Source: an uncultured Brachyspira sp.
GTDB lineage: Bacteria; Spirochaetota; Brachyspiria; Brachyspirales; Brachyspiraceae
Reading direction: 5' to 3'
DNA: 64,000 nucleotides
Assembly (NCBI RefSeq): GCF_910588665.1
Contig: NZ_CAJUPR010000002.1
Coordinates: 199,363-263,362, forward strand
The notes under the pieces are model-generated. The model searched no databases. It saw only the letters and a program-made list of their open reading frames with translations, and was not told the DNA's origin. Numbering within the stretch: position 1 is the stretch's first letter; every line of letters starts with the position of its first letter. A program made the position numbers and the translations under genes. This document shows, in pieces, positions 51,719 through 60,521 of this stretch.

Positions 51719-53878
51719 TCAATCTATGTAAATATATACTTCGCCTGTCTTATTTTTTATTCTCTCCAATATAAAGCTTGTTTTATTATGCATTTTTACG
51801 CAGTCAAATATTACCTTATTTCCTTTATTATCAATTATATCTTTTTCTTTGCATTGAGCGCATCCTACAGATATGCTTTTCGGACATAATACAAAGTTCA
51901 TAGATTGTATAAAGCCTTCTTTTACAGCTAAAGCATTCTTAAAACTCTTTCCTGATTCAGGCGATGATATAACCATATCAACTCCTAATTTATATAAAAA
52001 ATTAATGCTGCGGCTGTTAATGGCATTCATTCCGATACCAGCCCATAATATGCATTTATTTCTAAGCGCCTCAATCTGACCCAAATTATTGCATATTACT
52101 ATCATGTTATTTGTTTTCTCCACAATATTTTTTATCACTTCAATATCTTCATCAAATGTTATGTGAGGCAGAATTATGCCGTCTATTTTTTTATTCTCAA
52201 AAAGATATATTATATTTTCATCATAAGTTTCAGCAAATAATATCTTTTTATCATAATGCATATTTAATTTAGATTCGCTATTAACTATTAAAACTTTTAT
52301 ATCGGTATTCGGATAATTAATATCTTTATATGCTCCTTTTAAGTAATTTATTTTTCTTGACTGCATTAAAATATTTTCAAGCTTTTTAGTTAAGCCTCTT
52401 CTGGCTTCATTTAAAATTTTAACAGGTATAAAAGGATTTTTAAATCTAATATCAATATTAATATTTTCAAACTCAAATACTGTGCCTCCTGTCTTTGAAA
52501 GAGAGTTAATAATATCTTCTTGGCATAAAGGTTTTGTTTTAGCCTCCTCTATTATATAGCTGCTTATATATTCTATATTATTTAATCTGTTATCATATCT
52601 GCTATTAACCGTTAATTTAATTTTACAGCCGTCAAAACCTATTATGCAATTTAAATCAAGCAGATGCTTAAAATTACAGTTTTCAATTATTCTGCAGGCT
52701 TCGTCAATCTGAAGTTTATCTGTAGTTCTGTAAACTTTATCTTTTACCTGAACATTTTTTAAAACGGCTGAAAAACTTAAATTTCCCTTAGCTCTTTTTA
52801 CTTTTATATTATCTTTATATAAATCCGAAATCTGCATTCCTACTGCACCGCTTTCCCCAAATGAAATCCCGTCATAAACATTTAATTCCTTTTCAGCTTT
52901 TATATATATTTTGTTTTTTTTATATGAAGCAACCTTTCCTATATATTCGCCGTCATGACTGGGCTTATAATTTTCAAAAATATCCTTTGAATTATAATAG
53001 TATCCCTGAGAAAATCCGCCTCTGTTAAAAATTTTTATAAGTATTTCTCTGTACTTTTCGGCGGGTATGTCCTTATTTTCTAAAGCCAAATCTATAGCAT
53101 GCCTGTATGCTGATGTTGCAACGGCTGCATATTCGCTTCTCTTTGCACGCCCCTCAATCTTAAAAGAGGTTATGCCGCTTGCAATCAAATTAGGAATTAT
53201 ATCTATAGTCATTAAATCTTTAGTGCTTAAAGGATAATTTGTTTTTCCTCCTTTATACTTCATTCTGCAAGGCTGAGCGCATGCACCTCTGTTGGCGCTT
53301 CTTCCTCCATGCATATACGAATAGGCGCATTGACCTGAAAAACTTGCGCATAAAGCACCATGTATAAATATTTCAAGCTCGGTATCAATATTATCTCTTA
53401 TATATTTTATACTGCTTAAACTCATCTCACGAGCCAATACAACTCTTTCAATTCCTATGCTTTTAAGAAGCTTAACTCCGTATAAATTATTGCATGACAT
53501 CTGAGTGCTGGCATGCATAGGGATATTAAAATTATTTCTTACAATATCTATAATACCAAAGTCCTGCACTATAACTGCATCTGCTCCCAAATTAGAAACT
53601 CTTTCTATAACGGATACAGCTTTATCAATTTCATCATCATAAACTAAAGTATTAACCGTAATATATACTTTAACATTTCTTAATTTTGCAAACTTTATAT
53701 TCTCTTCAATAGTCTTTTCATCAAAATTTGAAGCTGCGCCCGCTCTGGCATTAAAACTTTTAACTCCGAAATATACGGCATCAGCCCCCGCATTAACGGA
53801 AGCCTTTAATCCCCTCTCATCGCCTGCAGGAGCAAGCAGTTCTATTTTTTTATTATATTTATTAAAATTATTTATCAT
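51719..53878 (-). CDS. U32-family peptidase
   Basis: The protein has 719 residues. The N-terminal barrel starts KIELLAPAGDERGLKASVNAG (first family motif, read as two parts). It contains the U32 signature region IFIHGALCASFSGQCAYS and the cysteine-rich GACAQPCRMKY. The C-terminal part adds a second repeat domain with the Cys pair in SVGCAQCKEKD. U32 proteins include collagenase-like peptidases and the enzymes RlhA and TrhP/TrhO-type factors that hydroxylate RNA. The long form with a C-terminal domain resembles RlhA-type proteins. I cannot choose between protease and RNA-modification roles. Confidence 0.88.
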   Translation of the reverse strand: MINNFNKYNKKIELLAPAGDERGLKASVNAGADAVYFGVKSFNARAGAASNFDEKTIEENIKFAKLRNVKVYITVNTLVYDDEIDKAVSVIERVSNLGADAVIVQDFGIIDIVRNNFNIPMHASTQMSCNNLYGVKLLKSIGIERVVLAREMSLSSIKYIRDNIDTELEIFIHGALCASFSGQCAYSYMHGGRSANRGACAQPCRMKYKGGKTNYPLSTKDLMTIDIIPNLIASGITSFKIEGRAKRSEYAAVATSAYRHAIDLALENKDIPAEKYREILIKIFNRGGFSQGYYYNSKDIFENYKPSHDGEYIGKVASYKKNKIYIKAEKELNVYDGISFGESGAVGMQISDLYKDNIKVKRAKGNLSFSAVLKNVQVKDKVYRTTDKLQIDEACRIIENCNFKHLLDLNCIIGFDGCKIKLTVNSRYDNRLNNIEYISSYIIEEAKTKPLCQEDIINSLSKTGGTVFEFENINIDIRFKNPFIPVKILNEARRGLTKKLENILMQSRKINYLKGAYKDINYPNTDIKVLIVNSESKLNMHYDKKILFAETYDENIIYLFENKKIDGIILPHITFDEDIEVIKNIVEKTNNMIVICNNLGQIEALRNKCILWAGIGMNAINSRSINFLYKLGVDMVISSPESGKSFKNALAVKEGFIQSMNFVLCPKSISVGCAQCKEKDIIDNKGNKVIFDCVKMHNKTSFILERIKNKTGEVYIYID

Positions 53879-53938
53879 TGCTTGAATAATATACGAAATA
53901 TTTGCTGTTAGAAAATCCTATGTAAAATAATAATATAA

Positions 53939-54466
53939 TTAATTAAAAATATGATTTCTGAAGCAGAAAACTAATATCTCTAAGTTATAATTAAATTTAA
54001 ATTGCTTAAAAATTTTTATAATCTCTTTTATAGTTTCTCCTGATGCATACACATCATCAATTAAAAGTATATTCTTATTTTCAAGTATTTCATAATCTGT
54101 TATTTCAAAAGCGTCTTTAATATTTTCTCTTCTTTCTTTAAGAGTATCTAAAAATTTCTGTTCTTTTATGTATTTTTTTATTTTTATAATACTTAATTTT
54201 TTTATGCCGAACTCTTCTGAAATATAATCAGAAAAAATATTCATTATATTTTTATTTCTGTTTGACGGTATATAAAGAAGAACATCTATTTTTTTATTAT
54301 TTATATAGTTTCTTATCTGCCGTATTATTTTAAAAGGAAAATCAATCTCTTTTCTTTTTAAAGCTCTCAATTCATCTCCTAGTTCTTTATCCAAATCTCC
54401 TAATGCAGTTATATTTATTCCGTAAATATTAAACTCTTTATATGCATTAAATATATTATTATACAT
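53939..54466 (-). CDS. ComF-like phosphoribosyltransferase-fold protein
   Basis: The 175-residue protein has the PRPP-binding loop ILLIDDVYASGETI near residue 137 and an upstream VLLYIPSNRNKN. The N-terminal zinc finger of typical ComF is absent. ComF-like proteins aid DNA uptake in other bacteria; the reaction is unknown. It starts six bases after the membrane-protein gene upstream, so the two are co-transcribed. Confidence 0.72.
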   Translation of the reverse strand: MYNNIFNAYKEFNIYGINITALGDLDKELGDELRALKRKEIDFPFKIIRQIRNYINNKKIDVLLYIPSNRNKNIMNIFSDYISEEFGIKKLSIIKIKKYIKEQKFLDTLKERRENIKDAFEITDYEILENKNILLIDDVYASGETIKEIIKIFKQFKFNYNLEILVFCFRNHIFN

Positions 54467-54472
54467 AAAGCT

Positions 54473-54973
54473 TTAATTAGATATGTCTTTGAATATAAGA
54501 TACATTATGATTGCGAAAGCCCAATTAATTATTATGCCTTTATAGCCTAATATAAAACCTTTAAGCCAAGCATCTATTTCTATATTAAAAATAATTGCTG
54601 TAATAACAGACGATAATCTTGCCAGTATTAAAGCCGAAAGCGAAACTAAAATAAAAGATATATTTGAGTTTCTTTTTCCTAAAGCAGTAATTAAAGCAAA
54701 TATCAAGCCTTCAAAAATAAGAGAATATAATAAAGGAGGCGTAGGCATATTTGTAATTAAATAATTCAAAATGGGAGATATTAAGGCAAGCAGTATTAAA
54801 AATAAAGGATTTAATATATAAGCCCCTAAAGATAAGGCGAAAAATATCGGCAGGAATTCGGAGCCTTTAAATCCTAAATAATGCACTATAATAGGGGAAG
54901 CCAAACTTACAGCGCTTAGTAAAAACAAAATTAAAATACTGATATTAATTTTTTTCAAAGATAAAGTTTTCAT
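54473..54973 (-). CDS. ECF-transporter S-component-like membrane protein
   Basis: This is a 166-residue, six-helix-like hydrophobic protein. I choose the ATG at 54973 because AAGGA stands about ten bases before it; an upstream start at 55009 would add 12 residues. The architecture and the PTPPLLYSLIFEGLIFALI segment resemble ECF S components or small vitamin-transporter subunits. No ECF ATPase is nearby. The assignment is tentative. Confidence 0.5.
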   Translation of the reverse strand: MKTLSLKKINISILILFLLSAVSLASPIIVHYLGFKGSEFLPIFFALSLGAYILNPLFLILLALISPILNYLITNMPTPPLLYSLIFEGLIFALITALGKRNSNISFILVSLSALILARLSSVITAIIFNIEIDAWLKGFILGYKGIIINWAFAIIMYLIFKDISN

Positions 54974-55046
54974 AAATATTGATTCCTTAATAAGCATTAA
55001 TAGAAACAAGAAATATTAAAAAAGATATAAAATAAAAACCTAACTT

Positions 55047-56498
55047 TTATTCGCTTAAAATCTTTCTTAAAACCTCATTAATAAGTTTAGGATTGCCCTG
55101 TCCGTTTGTAGCCTTCATAGTCCTGCCTACTAAAAAACCGAATGATTTTTCTTTGCCGGCTTTGAAGTCTGCAACCGATTTAGGATTTTCTTCTAAAACT
55201 TTTCTTATTACAGTTTCAAGTTCTCCTGTATCGCTTACCTGCTTTATTCCTTTTTTATCAACTATAACCGAAGGAGATTCCCCTGTTTCGCACATATCTT
55301 CAAAAATTTCTTTTGCAATCTTACCGCTTATAATATTCTCATCTATAAGCTTGAATATTTCCGCTATATGCTCAGGCTTAGGTTTAAAATCTTTAATAGT
55401 CTGAAGTTTTTTGTTTAAATAGGCATTAACTTCAACCATTATCCAATTGCTTATTTTTTTAGGCTGTTTGGGATATGCTTTAACTGCATCTTCATAATAA
55501 TCCGCTAAAGCAGGATCTTCCGTAAGCACTATTATATCTTGATCTGGTAAATTATAATCTTTTTTAAGTCTTTCTCTTTTCTTCTGAGGAAGTTCAGGAA
55601 GCTCTTTTTCAGCCTTTTCAATATCTTCGTCTTTAATCACTAAAAGAGGTATATCAGGATCTGGAAAATATCTGTAATCTGCAGCACCTTCTTTAGAACG
55701 CATGCCTTTTGTATTGTTTTCTTTAGCATCATAAAGTCTTGTTTCCTGAAGTATTTTCTCTCCGTTATTTAAAGCTTTTATCTGTCTTTTAATTTCATAA
55801 TCTATTGCAAGCCTCACATTTCTGAAGCTGTTCATATTTTTTACTTCGGTTTTAACTCCTAGCTCTGTACTTCCTTTAGGTCTTATTGAAACATTAGCAT
55901 CGCATCTTAAAGAACCTTCTTCCATATTGCAGTCTGAAACTTCAATATATTTAAATATTTTTTTAAGTTCTGTTAAATACTGATAGGCTTCTTCGCCTGT
56001 TGAAATATCGGGTTCGCTTACGCATTCTATTAAACAGCAGCCTGCACGGTTTAAATCAACATAGCTTAAAGGTCTGCCAGTATCATCATGCACAAGTTTT
56101 CCTGCATCTTCTTCAATATGTATTCTGTTTATTCTTATGCTTTTATTGTAGGAAGAACCGTCATCATTAAGTACAGTTATATCAAGATGACCTTCTGTGC
56201 ATATAGGTTCATCCATTTGGGTAATTTGATAGTAGGAAGGCAAATCGGGATAAAAATAATGCTTTCTTGCAAATCGGCTTTTCTTCTGAATAGTGCAGTT
56301 GGTTGCAAGTCCCGCTTTTATAGTTTTATGCACCATTTCTTTATTGACTATAGGCAAGGTTCCGGGGTGAGCCTGACATCTCGGACAGGTGAGAGTGTTT
56401 GCGGGCGCTCCGAAAATATTCGGGCATGAACAGAAAGCTTTAGTTTTTGTATTAAGCTGTACATGCACTTCTAATCCTATGACTGCTTCATATTCCAT
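55047..56498 (-). CDS. gatB: Asp-tRNA(Asn)/Glu-tRNA(Gln) amidotransferase subunit B
   Basis: GatB binds misacylated tRNA and, with GatA and GatC, makes Gln-tRNA-Gln or Asn-tRNA-Asn. The 483-residue protein starts YEAVIGLEVHVQLNTKTKAF and has CPRCQAHPGTLPIVN, the segment KKSRFARKHYFYPDLPSYYQ (split as two motifs), and the C-terminal YqeY-like helical domain ending in KLINEVLRKIL. The length is normal. gatA and gatC are not adjacent. Confidence 0.97.
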   Translation of the reverse strand: MEYEAVIGLEVHVQLNTKTKAFCSCPNIFGAPANTLTCPRCQAHPGTLPIVNKEMVHKTIKAGLATNCTIQKKSRFARKHYFYPDLPSYYQITQMDEPICTEGHLDITVLNDDGSSYNKSIRINRIHIEEDAGKLVHDDTGRPLSYVDLNRAGCCLIECVSEPDISTGEEAYQYLTELKKIFKYIEVSDCNMEEGSLRCDANVSIRPKGSTELGVKTEVKNMNSFRNVRLAIDYEIKRQIKALNNGEKILQETRLYDAKENNTKGMRSKEGAADYRYFPDPDIPLLVIKDEDIEKAEKELPELPQKKRERLKKDYNLPDQDIIVLTEDPALADYYEDAVKAYPKQPKKISNWIMVEVNAYLNKKLQTIKDFKPKPEHIAEIFKLIDENIISGKIAKEIFEDMCETGESPSVIVDKKGIKQVSDTGELETVIRKVLEENPKSVADFKAGKEKSFGFLVGRTMKATNGQGNPKLINEVLRKILSE

Positions 56499-56628
56499 AA
56501 TTTATTAATCCTAATTTAAAAAATATTATGTTTATTCTATATGATTTTTCATTTTTTTTCAATAGATTATTATATATTTAATATTTTAAGCTTGAAAATA
56601 TTCTTACAATTATAATATAAAAAAGCGA

Positions 56629-56670
56629 GCAGCGAACCTATAACAACTTTAGTTGTTATAGGTTCGCTGC
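56629..56670 (-). terminator. 20-bp perfect hairpin after the malic enzyme gene
   Basis: Bases 56629-56648 are the exact reverse complement of 56651-56670 with a two-base nominal loop. On the minus strand a TTTTTT run follows four bases later, so it fits a terminator of the malic enzyme. The perfect 20-bp stem is longer than the other terminators here. Confidence 0.7.
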
Positions 56671-56690
56671 GAGCATAACAATAATAATAA

Positions 56691-57977
56691 TTATTCCCAA
56701 TATTTCTTCATTCTCTCTTTTAAAGAATCCTTATATTTTTCAAAGTCATTAATAGGATCTTTTGCAAGTCCCTCATCGCATGCCGCCTTAGCAACAGCAG
56801 GAGACACCCATTCTATAACTCTTGAGTCAAAAGGCTTAGGTACTATATAATTTTTACCGTATTCAAAAGTTTTATTTCCATAGGCTTTAAAAACTTCTTC
56901 AGGAACTTTTTCTTTAGCAAGTGCTGCCAAAGCTAAAGACGCCGCCATTTTCATGCCTTCGGATATGGATTTTGCTTTTACATCTAAAGCGCCTCTGAAT
57001 ATGAAAGGAAATCCCAAAACATTATTAATCTGATTAGGATAATCGCTTCTTCCCGTAGCCATAATTAAATCGCTTCTTAACGCTGCAGCTTTTTCATACT
57101 GTATTTCAGGATTAGGATTAGCCATAGCAAAGATTATAGGATTTTTAGCCATAGATTTTACCATATCTTCGCTTACGCAGTCAGCAACTGAAAGCCCTGC
57201 AAAAACATGGGCTCCTTTCATAGCTTCTTCAAGATTTTTTACTTTTAAATCGGTTGCAAACTCTCTTTTTTCTTCGGTAACGGTTTCAATTCTGTCTTTA
57301 GTGATAACACCTTTGCTGTCGCACATAATAATATTTTCCTTAGGCACTCCCAATGCTTTAAACATTTTAGCGCATGAAATACCTGCAGAGCCCGCTCCGT
57401 TAAATACTATTTTTGCATCTTTTTTTGATATGCCTGCAATTTCCAATGCATTTATTAAGGCGGCGGAGCATATTATAGCTGTACCATGCTGATCATCATG
57501 AAATACAGGTATACTGCACTTTTTTATCAGATTCTGCTCTATTTTAAAGCATTCGGGTGCTTTTATATCCTCAAGGTTTATGCCTCCGAAAGTAGGTTCT
57601 AAAGCTTTTACTATACTTATAATTTTATCGGGATCTTTTTCATCTATTTCTATATCAAATACATCAATATCTGCAAAACGCTTAAATAATATTCCCTTTC
57701 CCTCCATAACAGGTTTTGAAGCTAAAGCCCCTTTACTGCCCAAACCAAGTATTGCTGTTCCGTTTGAAATAACAGCTACTAAATTACCCTTAGATGTATA
57801 TTTATATGCATTGTTAGGATTTTCGGCTATTTCGAGCACGGGCTTTGCAACACCTGGTGTATATGCTAAAGACAGATCATCTGCCGTTTTGCATTGCTTT
57901 GAAGCCGTAACCTCTATTTTTCCAGCCTTTCCCTTTGAATGATATTCCAAAGCTTTTATTTTTAATTCATCTTCCAT
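56691..57977 (-). CDS. NAD(P)-dependent malic enzyme
   Basis: This oxidative decarboxylase turns malate into pyruvate and CO2. The 428-residue protein belongs to the short bacterial form without a phosphotransacetylase domain. Hallmarks are LAYTPGVAKPVLEIA, the catalytic KGNLVAVISNGTAILGLG (split as two motifs), FHDDQHGTAII, and the Rossmann loop FNGAGSAGISCAKM. An AAAGGAG site precedes the ATG. It follows the aldo-keto reductase gene across a 146-base gap that contains a hairpin. Confidence 0.95.
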   Translation of the reverse strand: MEDELKIKALEYHSKGKAGKIEVTASKQCKTADDLSLAYTPGVAKPVLEIAENPNNAYKYTSKGNLVAVISNGTAILGLGSKGALASKPVMEGKGILFKRFADIDVFDIEIDEKDPDKIISIVKALEPTFGGINLEDIKAPECFKIEQNLIKKCSIPVFHDDQHGTAIICSAALINALEIAGISKKDAKIVFNGAGSAGISCAKMFKALGVPKENIIMCDSKGVITKDRIETVTEEKREFATDLKVKNLEEAMKGAHVFAGLSVADCVSEDMVKSMAKNPIIFAMANPNPEIQYEKAAALRSDLIMATGRSDYPNQINNVLGFPFIFRGALDVKAKSISEGMKMAASLALAALAKEKVPEEVFKAYGNKTFEYGKNYIVPKPFDSRVIEWVSPAVAKAACDEGLAKDPINDFEKYKDSLKERMKKYWE

Positions 57978-58019
57978 TAAGATGCTCCTTTATTATATAA
58001 AAAATTACTCGCTCACAGT

Positions 58020-58043
58020 CTCTATCAAATAAATTTGATAGAG
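58020..58043. repeat. Hairpin between the aldo-keto reductase and malic enzyme genes
   Basis: CTCTATCAAAT (58020-58030) is the exact reverse complement of 58033-58043. A T run lies 9-13 bases away on either side, so a terminator role is possible but not clear. It lies 43 bases upstream of the malic enzyme ATG and could also influence its expression. Confidence 0.55.
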
Positions 58044-58123
58044 GCCCATAATTTTTTATTATATAACAAATAAGGGCTTTTTCATAGCTTAAAATTATTT
58101 ATCACTTCTGTAATTTAATTTTT

Positions 58124-59110
58124 TTATAAACTGATATCATCAATATTTCTTAATTCTTCATCTGTAATAGGCATTTTATTTATAATTTTTAAATTTTCTG
58201 TTATTTGGCTCGGATTTGAAGCGCCTATTAATACGCCTGTAATATCTTCATCTTTTAATACCCATCTTAAAGACATTTGAGCTAAGGTTTCGCCTCTTTC
58301 AATTGCCATATTATTTAATAATTTTATCTGTTTTAATCTTTTTCTTGTAAGATCTTCGGGCTTTAAATATCTTCCGTCAGATGCTATTCTGCTTTTATTA
58401 GGTATGCCATTTAAATACTTATCCGTTAATAATCCCTGAGCTAAAGGGCTGTAAGCTATTATTCCTTTGCCTAATTTTTTTGATTTTAATTTAATTCCGT
58501 TATTTTCTATAGTTCTGTCAAATATGGAGTATCTGTTCTGATTAATAATGAAAGGCACATTTGCTAAATAAAGCAGTTTTGAAGCATGCTCCATAGTATG
58601 ACCGTCATAATTTGAAATGCCTATATACAGAGCCTTTCCGTCTTTTACTATTCTGGTTAATGCCTCCATAGTTTCTTCAAGAGGAGTTTCAGTATCCATT
58701 CTATGATGATAGAATATATCTACATAGTCTAAATTAAGTCTTTTAAGGCTTTGATTAATGCTTGCCGTAATATATTTCTTGCTTCCGCCGTTTCCGTAAG
58801 GGCCAGACCACATGTCATATCCCGCTTTTGTGCTTATAATAATTTCATCTCTGTATTTATTAAATCCGCAGCTTAATATTTTACCCATATTGATTTCCGC
58901 ACTTCCGTAGGGAGGGCCGTAATTATTTGCCAAATCAAAATGCGTTATTCCGTTATCAAATGCCGTTTTAATTATTTCTTTCATATTATTGTAAGAACAG
59001 TTTTCTCCGAAATTATGCCAAAGTCCTAAAGAAATTATAGGAAGCTTCAATCCGCTTTTTCCGCATTTTTTATATATCATATTATAATATCTTTTTTCAG
59101 ATGCCTGCAT
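58124..59110 (-). CDS. Aldo/keto reductase, YghZ-like (L-glyceraldehyde 3-phosphate reductase family)
   Basis: The 328-residue protein resembles E. coli YghZ from end to end: LSLGLWHNFG-type and ITHFDLANNYGPP segments, ISTKAGYDMW, LNLDYVDIFYHHRMD, and the cofactor-binding GVLIGASNPSQI. The catalytic Tyr is in NNYGPP, and the general base pair Lys-His follows in the usual places. ATG 59110 is selected because AGGAT stands a few bases before it and it aligns with the YghZ start; a TTG at 59128 adds six residues. YghZ reduces L-glyceraldehyde 3-phosphate and methylglyoxal. The real substrate here is not known. Confidence 0.9.
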   Translation of the reverse strand: MQASEKRYYNMIYKKCGKSGLKLPIISLGLWHNFGENCSYNNMKEIIKTAFDNGITHFDLANNYGPPYGSAEINMGKILSCGFNKYRDEIIISTKAGYDMWSGPYGNGGSKKYITASINQSLKRLNLDYVDIFYHHRMDTETPLEETMEALTRIVKDGKALYIGISNYDGHTMEHASKLLYLANVPFIINQNRYSIFDRTIENNGIKLKSKKLGKGIIAYSPLAQGLLTDKYLNGIPNKSRIASDGRYLKPEDLTRKRLKQIKLLNNMAIERGETLAQMSLRWVLKDEDITGVLIGASNPSQITENLKIINKMPITDEELRNIDDISL

Positions 59111-59279
59111 TTTATATCCTAAATACAAAAATTATATTTACAATTTAAGTATATGTATATTATTGCTTAATTCAAGTTAAGAGATGCAAAAATTACTTTA
59201 ATATTACAAAAGTAAATTCCGATAGTTATAGTATTACAGAATTTCATATAATAAATATAAAAAAATCTGCGGAGGGATT

Positions 59280-59792
59280 ATGTTTAAAAAAATTTTAATT
59301 GCTCTTAGTTTAATAATTATGATAACAGGGTGCGAAACCATACCCGAAAAAGATAATAAAAATAATACCGAAATAAAAGAAAAAGATATTGTAAGAGAAG
59401 ATCCTTCCAAAATGAAAGTTACAGCTTATGGGGCTGATAAAGAAGTTCAGGCTGTGGAAATAAATGATAAAGTTTATTATATTATAGGCGGCAAAGATCC
59501 TGAAAATATGACTGAGCAGGAAGTAAAAAAATTGTCATTAGCTGCTCCTTTGAAAATTGCCGAAGAAACTGTAAAAGGTATTAAAGGCATAGTTGTATCA
59601 TATTATGATGTAAAAGTATTTTTAGGAAGAAGAACAGGCATAAATACATCTGTAGGAATATTCGAGCCGCAGAAAAATGACTGGACTATAGGAAGCGATT
59701 TGAATAGAAGCTTACTAATACAAATAAAACTGCCTAGAAGTACAAGCTCTATAGACATAAAAAGAGGAAGCATATCCTTAGGCTTTAATTGA
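59280..59792 (+). CDS. Lipoprotein of unknown function
   Basis: The 170-residue protein has a clear lipoprotein signal (lipobox ITGC near residue 18) and a good GGAGG site. A charged linker rich in Lys, Asn and Glu follows, then a beta-rich domain with VKVFLGRRTG and IDIKRGSISLGF at the end. No family recognised. It is convergent with the next lipoprotein gene, eight bases apart. Confidence 0.65.
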   Translation: MFKKILIALSLIIMITGCETIPEKDNKNNTEIKEKDIVREDPSKMKVTAYGADKEVQAVEINDKVYYIIGGKDPENMTEQEVKKLSLAAPLKIAEETVKGIKGIVVSYYDVKVFLGRRTGINTSVGIFEPQKNDWTIGSDLNRSLLIQIKLPRSTSSIDIKRGSISLGFN

Positions 59793-59800
59793 TTATTATA

Positions 59801-60238
59801 TTATTTTTTTATGGTATTATTGTACAGTTCATATAATTTGCTTGAAACTATATCTATAGTATGCGGGGTTTTATTTATTTCAAAGGCGTACAAATCCCAT
59901 CTGTGCTGATCTATTATCTGAAATTGTATAATATACTCATTAGTGCCGTATAAAGCCACTATGTCTATATAGCGTTTATAATCGTCTTCCGCTATAAAAT
60001 CCTGCCATTCAACTTTGTCAAAAGATGATATTAAATTTTCTATGCTGATGTTAGGATATGCTGTAAATGAGCTTTTTTTTATGAGATTGACAGCATCAAA
60101 TTTTCTGCTTTTTATATCTATATCAGTTTCATTTGTTTGTGCCGTTATATTCAGTCTGTACTGGGAGCTTTCATACTTTTCAGCGCAGGAGATTAAAAAT
60201 ACTATAATTAATGTATATACAGCCGCAATTTTATACAT
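59801..60238 (-). CDS. Small lipoprotein of unknown function
   Basis: The 145-residue protein has a lipoprotein signal (YTLIIVFLISC) and a short beta-rich domain with FDKVEWQDFIAED and IIDQHRWDLYAFEI. No family recognised. It lies on the minus strand, divergent from ligA across about 280 bases. Confidence 0.62.
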   Translation of the reverse strand: MYKIAAVYTLIIVFLISCAEKYESSQYRLNITAQTNETDIDIKSRKFDAVNLIKKSSFTAYPNISIENLISSFDKVEWQDFIAEDDYKRYIDIVALYGTNEYIIQFQIIDQHRWDLYAFEINKTPHTIDIVSSKLYELYNNTIKK

Positions 60239-60420
60239 AATAAAGCCTAGTTTTTAATTTTATATATTATCGGTCAAATTGTTTTATTATTGAATTATCA
60301 TGTATAATATAACATAATATAATTATTTTATCAATTAAATATATTATAATGAAAAATCATATCAGAAATATTTTTATTATTATGTACTGCTTATTTAAAT
60401 AAATTTTAAAATACCTGCTA

Positions 60421-60448
60421 TTGAATTCAATTTTTTTTATATTATAAT
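60421..60448 (+). promoter_or_regulatory. Promoter for ligA
   Basis: TTGAAT (60421-60426) and TATAAT (60443-60448) are 16 bases apart, about 75 bases before the ligA ATG. Confidence 0.6.
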
Positions 60449-60521
60449 ACTTATAAAAAATAATATAAATTTAAGCTGCCTTAAAATTAATATTAAATAG
60501 TTTTGCTTCAAGGAAAGTTTT

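Noticed and set aside
51444..51774. Two plus-strand ORFs (75 and 85 codons) after the alpha/beta hydrolase
   Set aside because: They are antisense to the Rpn-type remnant, whose protein tail is coherent on the minus strand.
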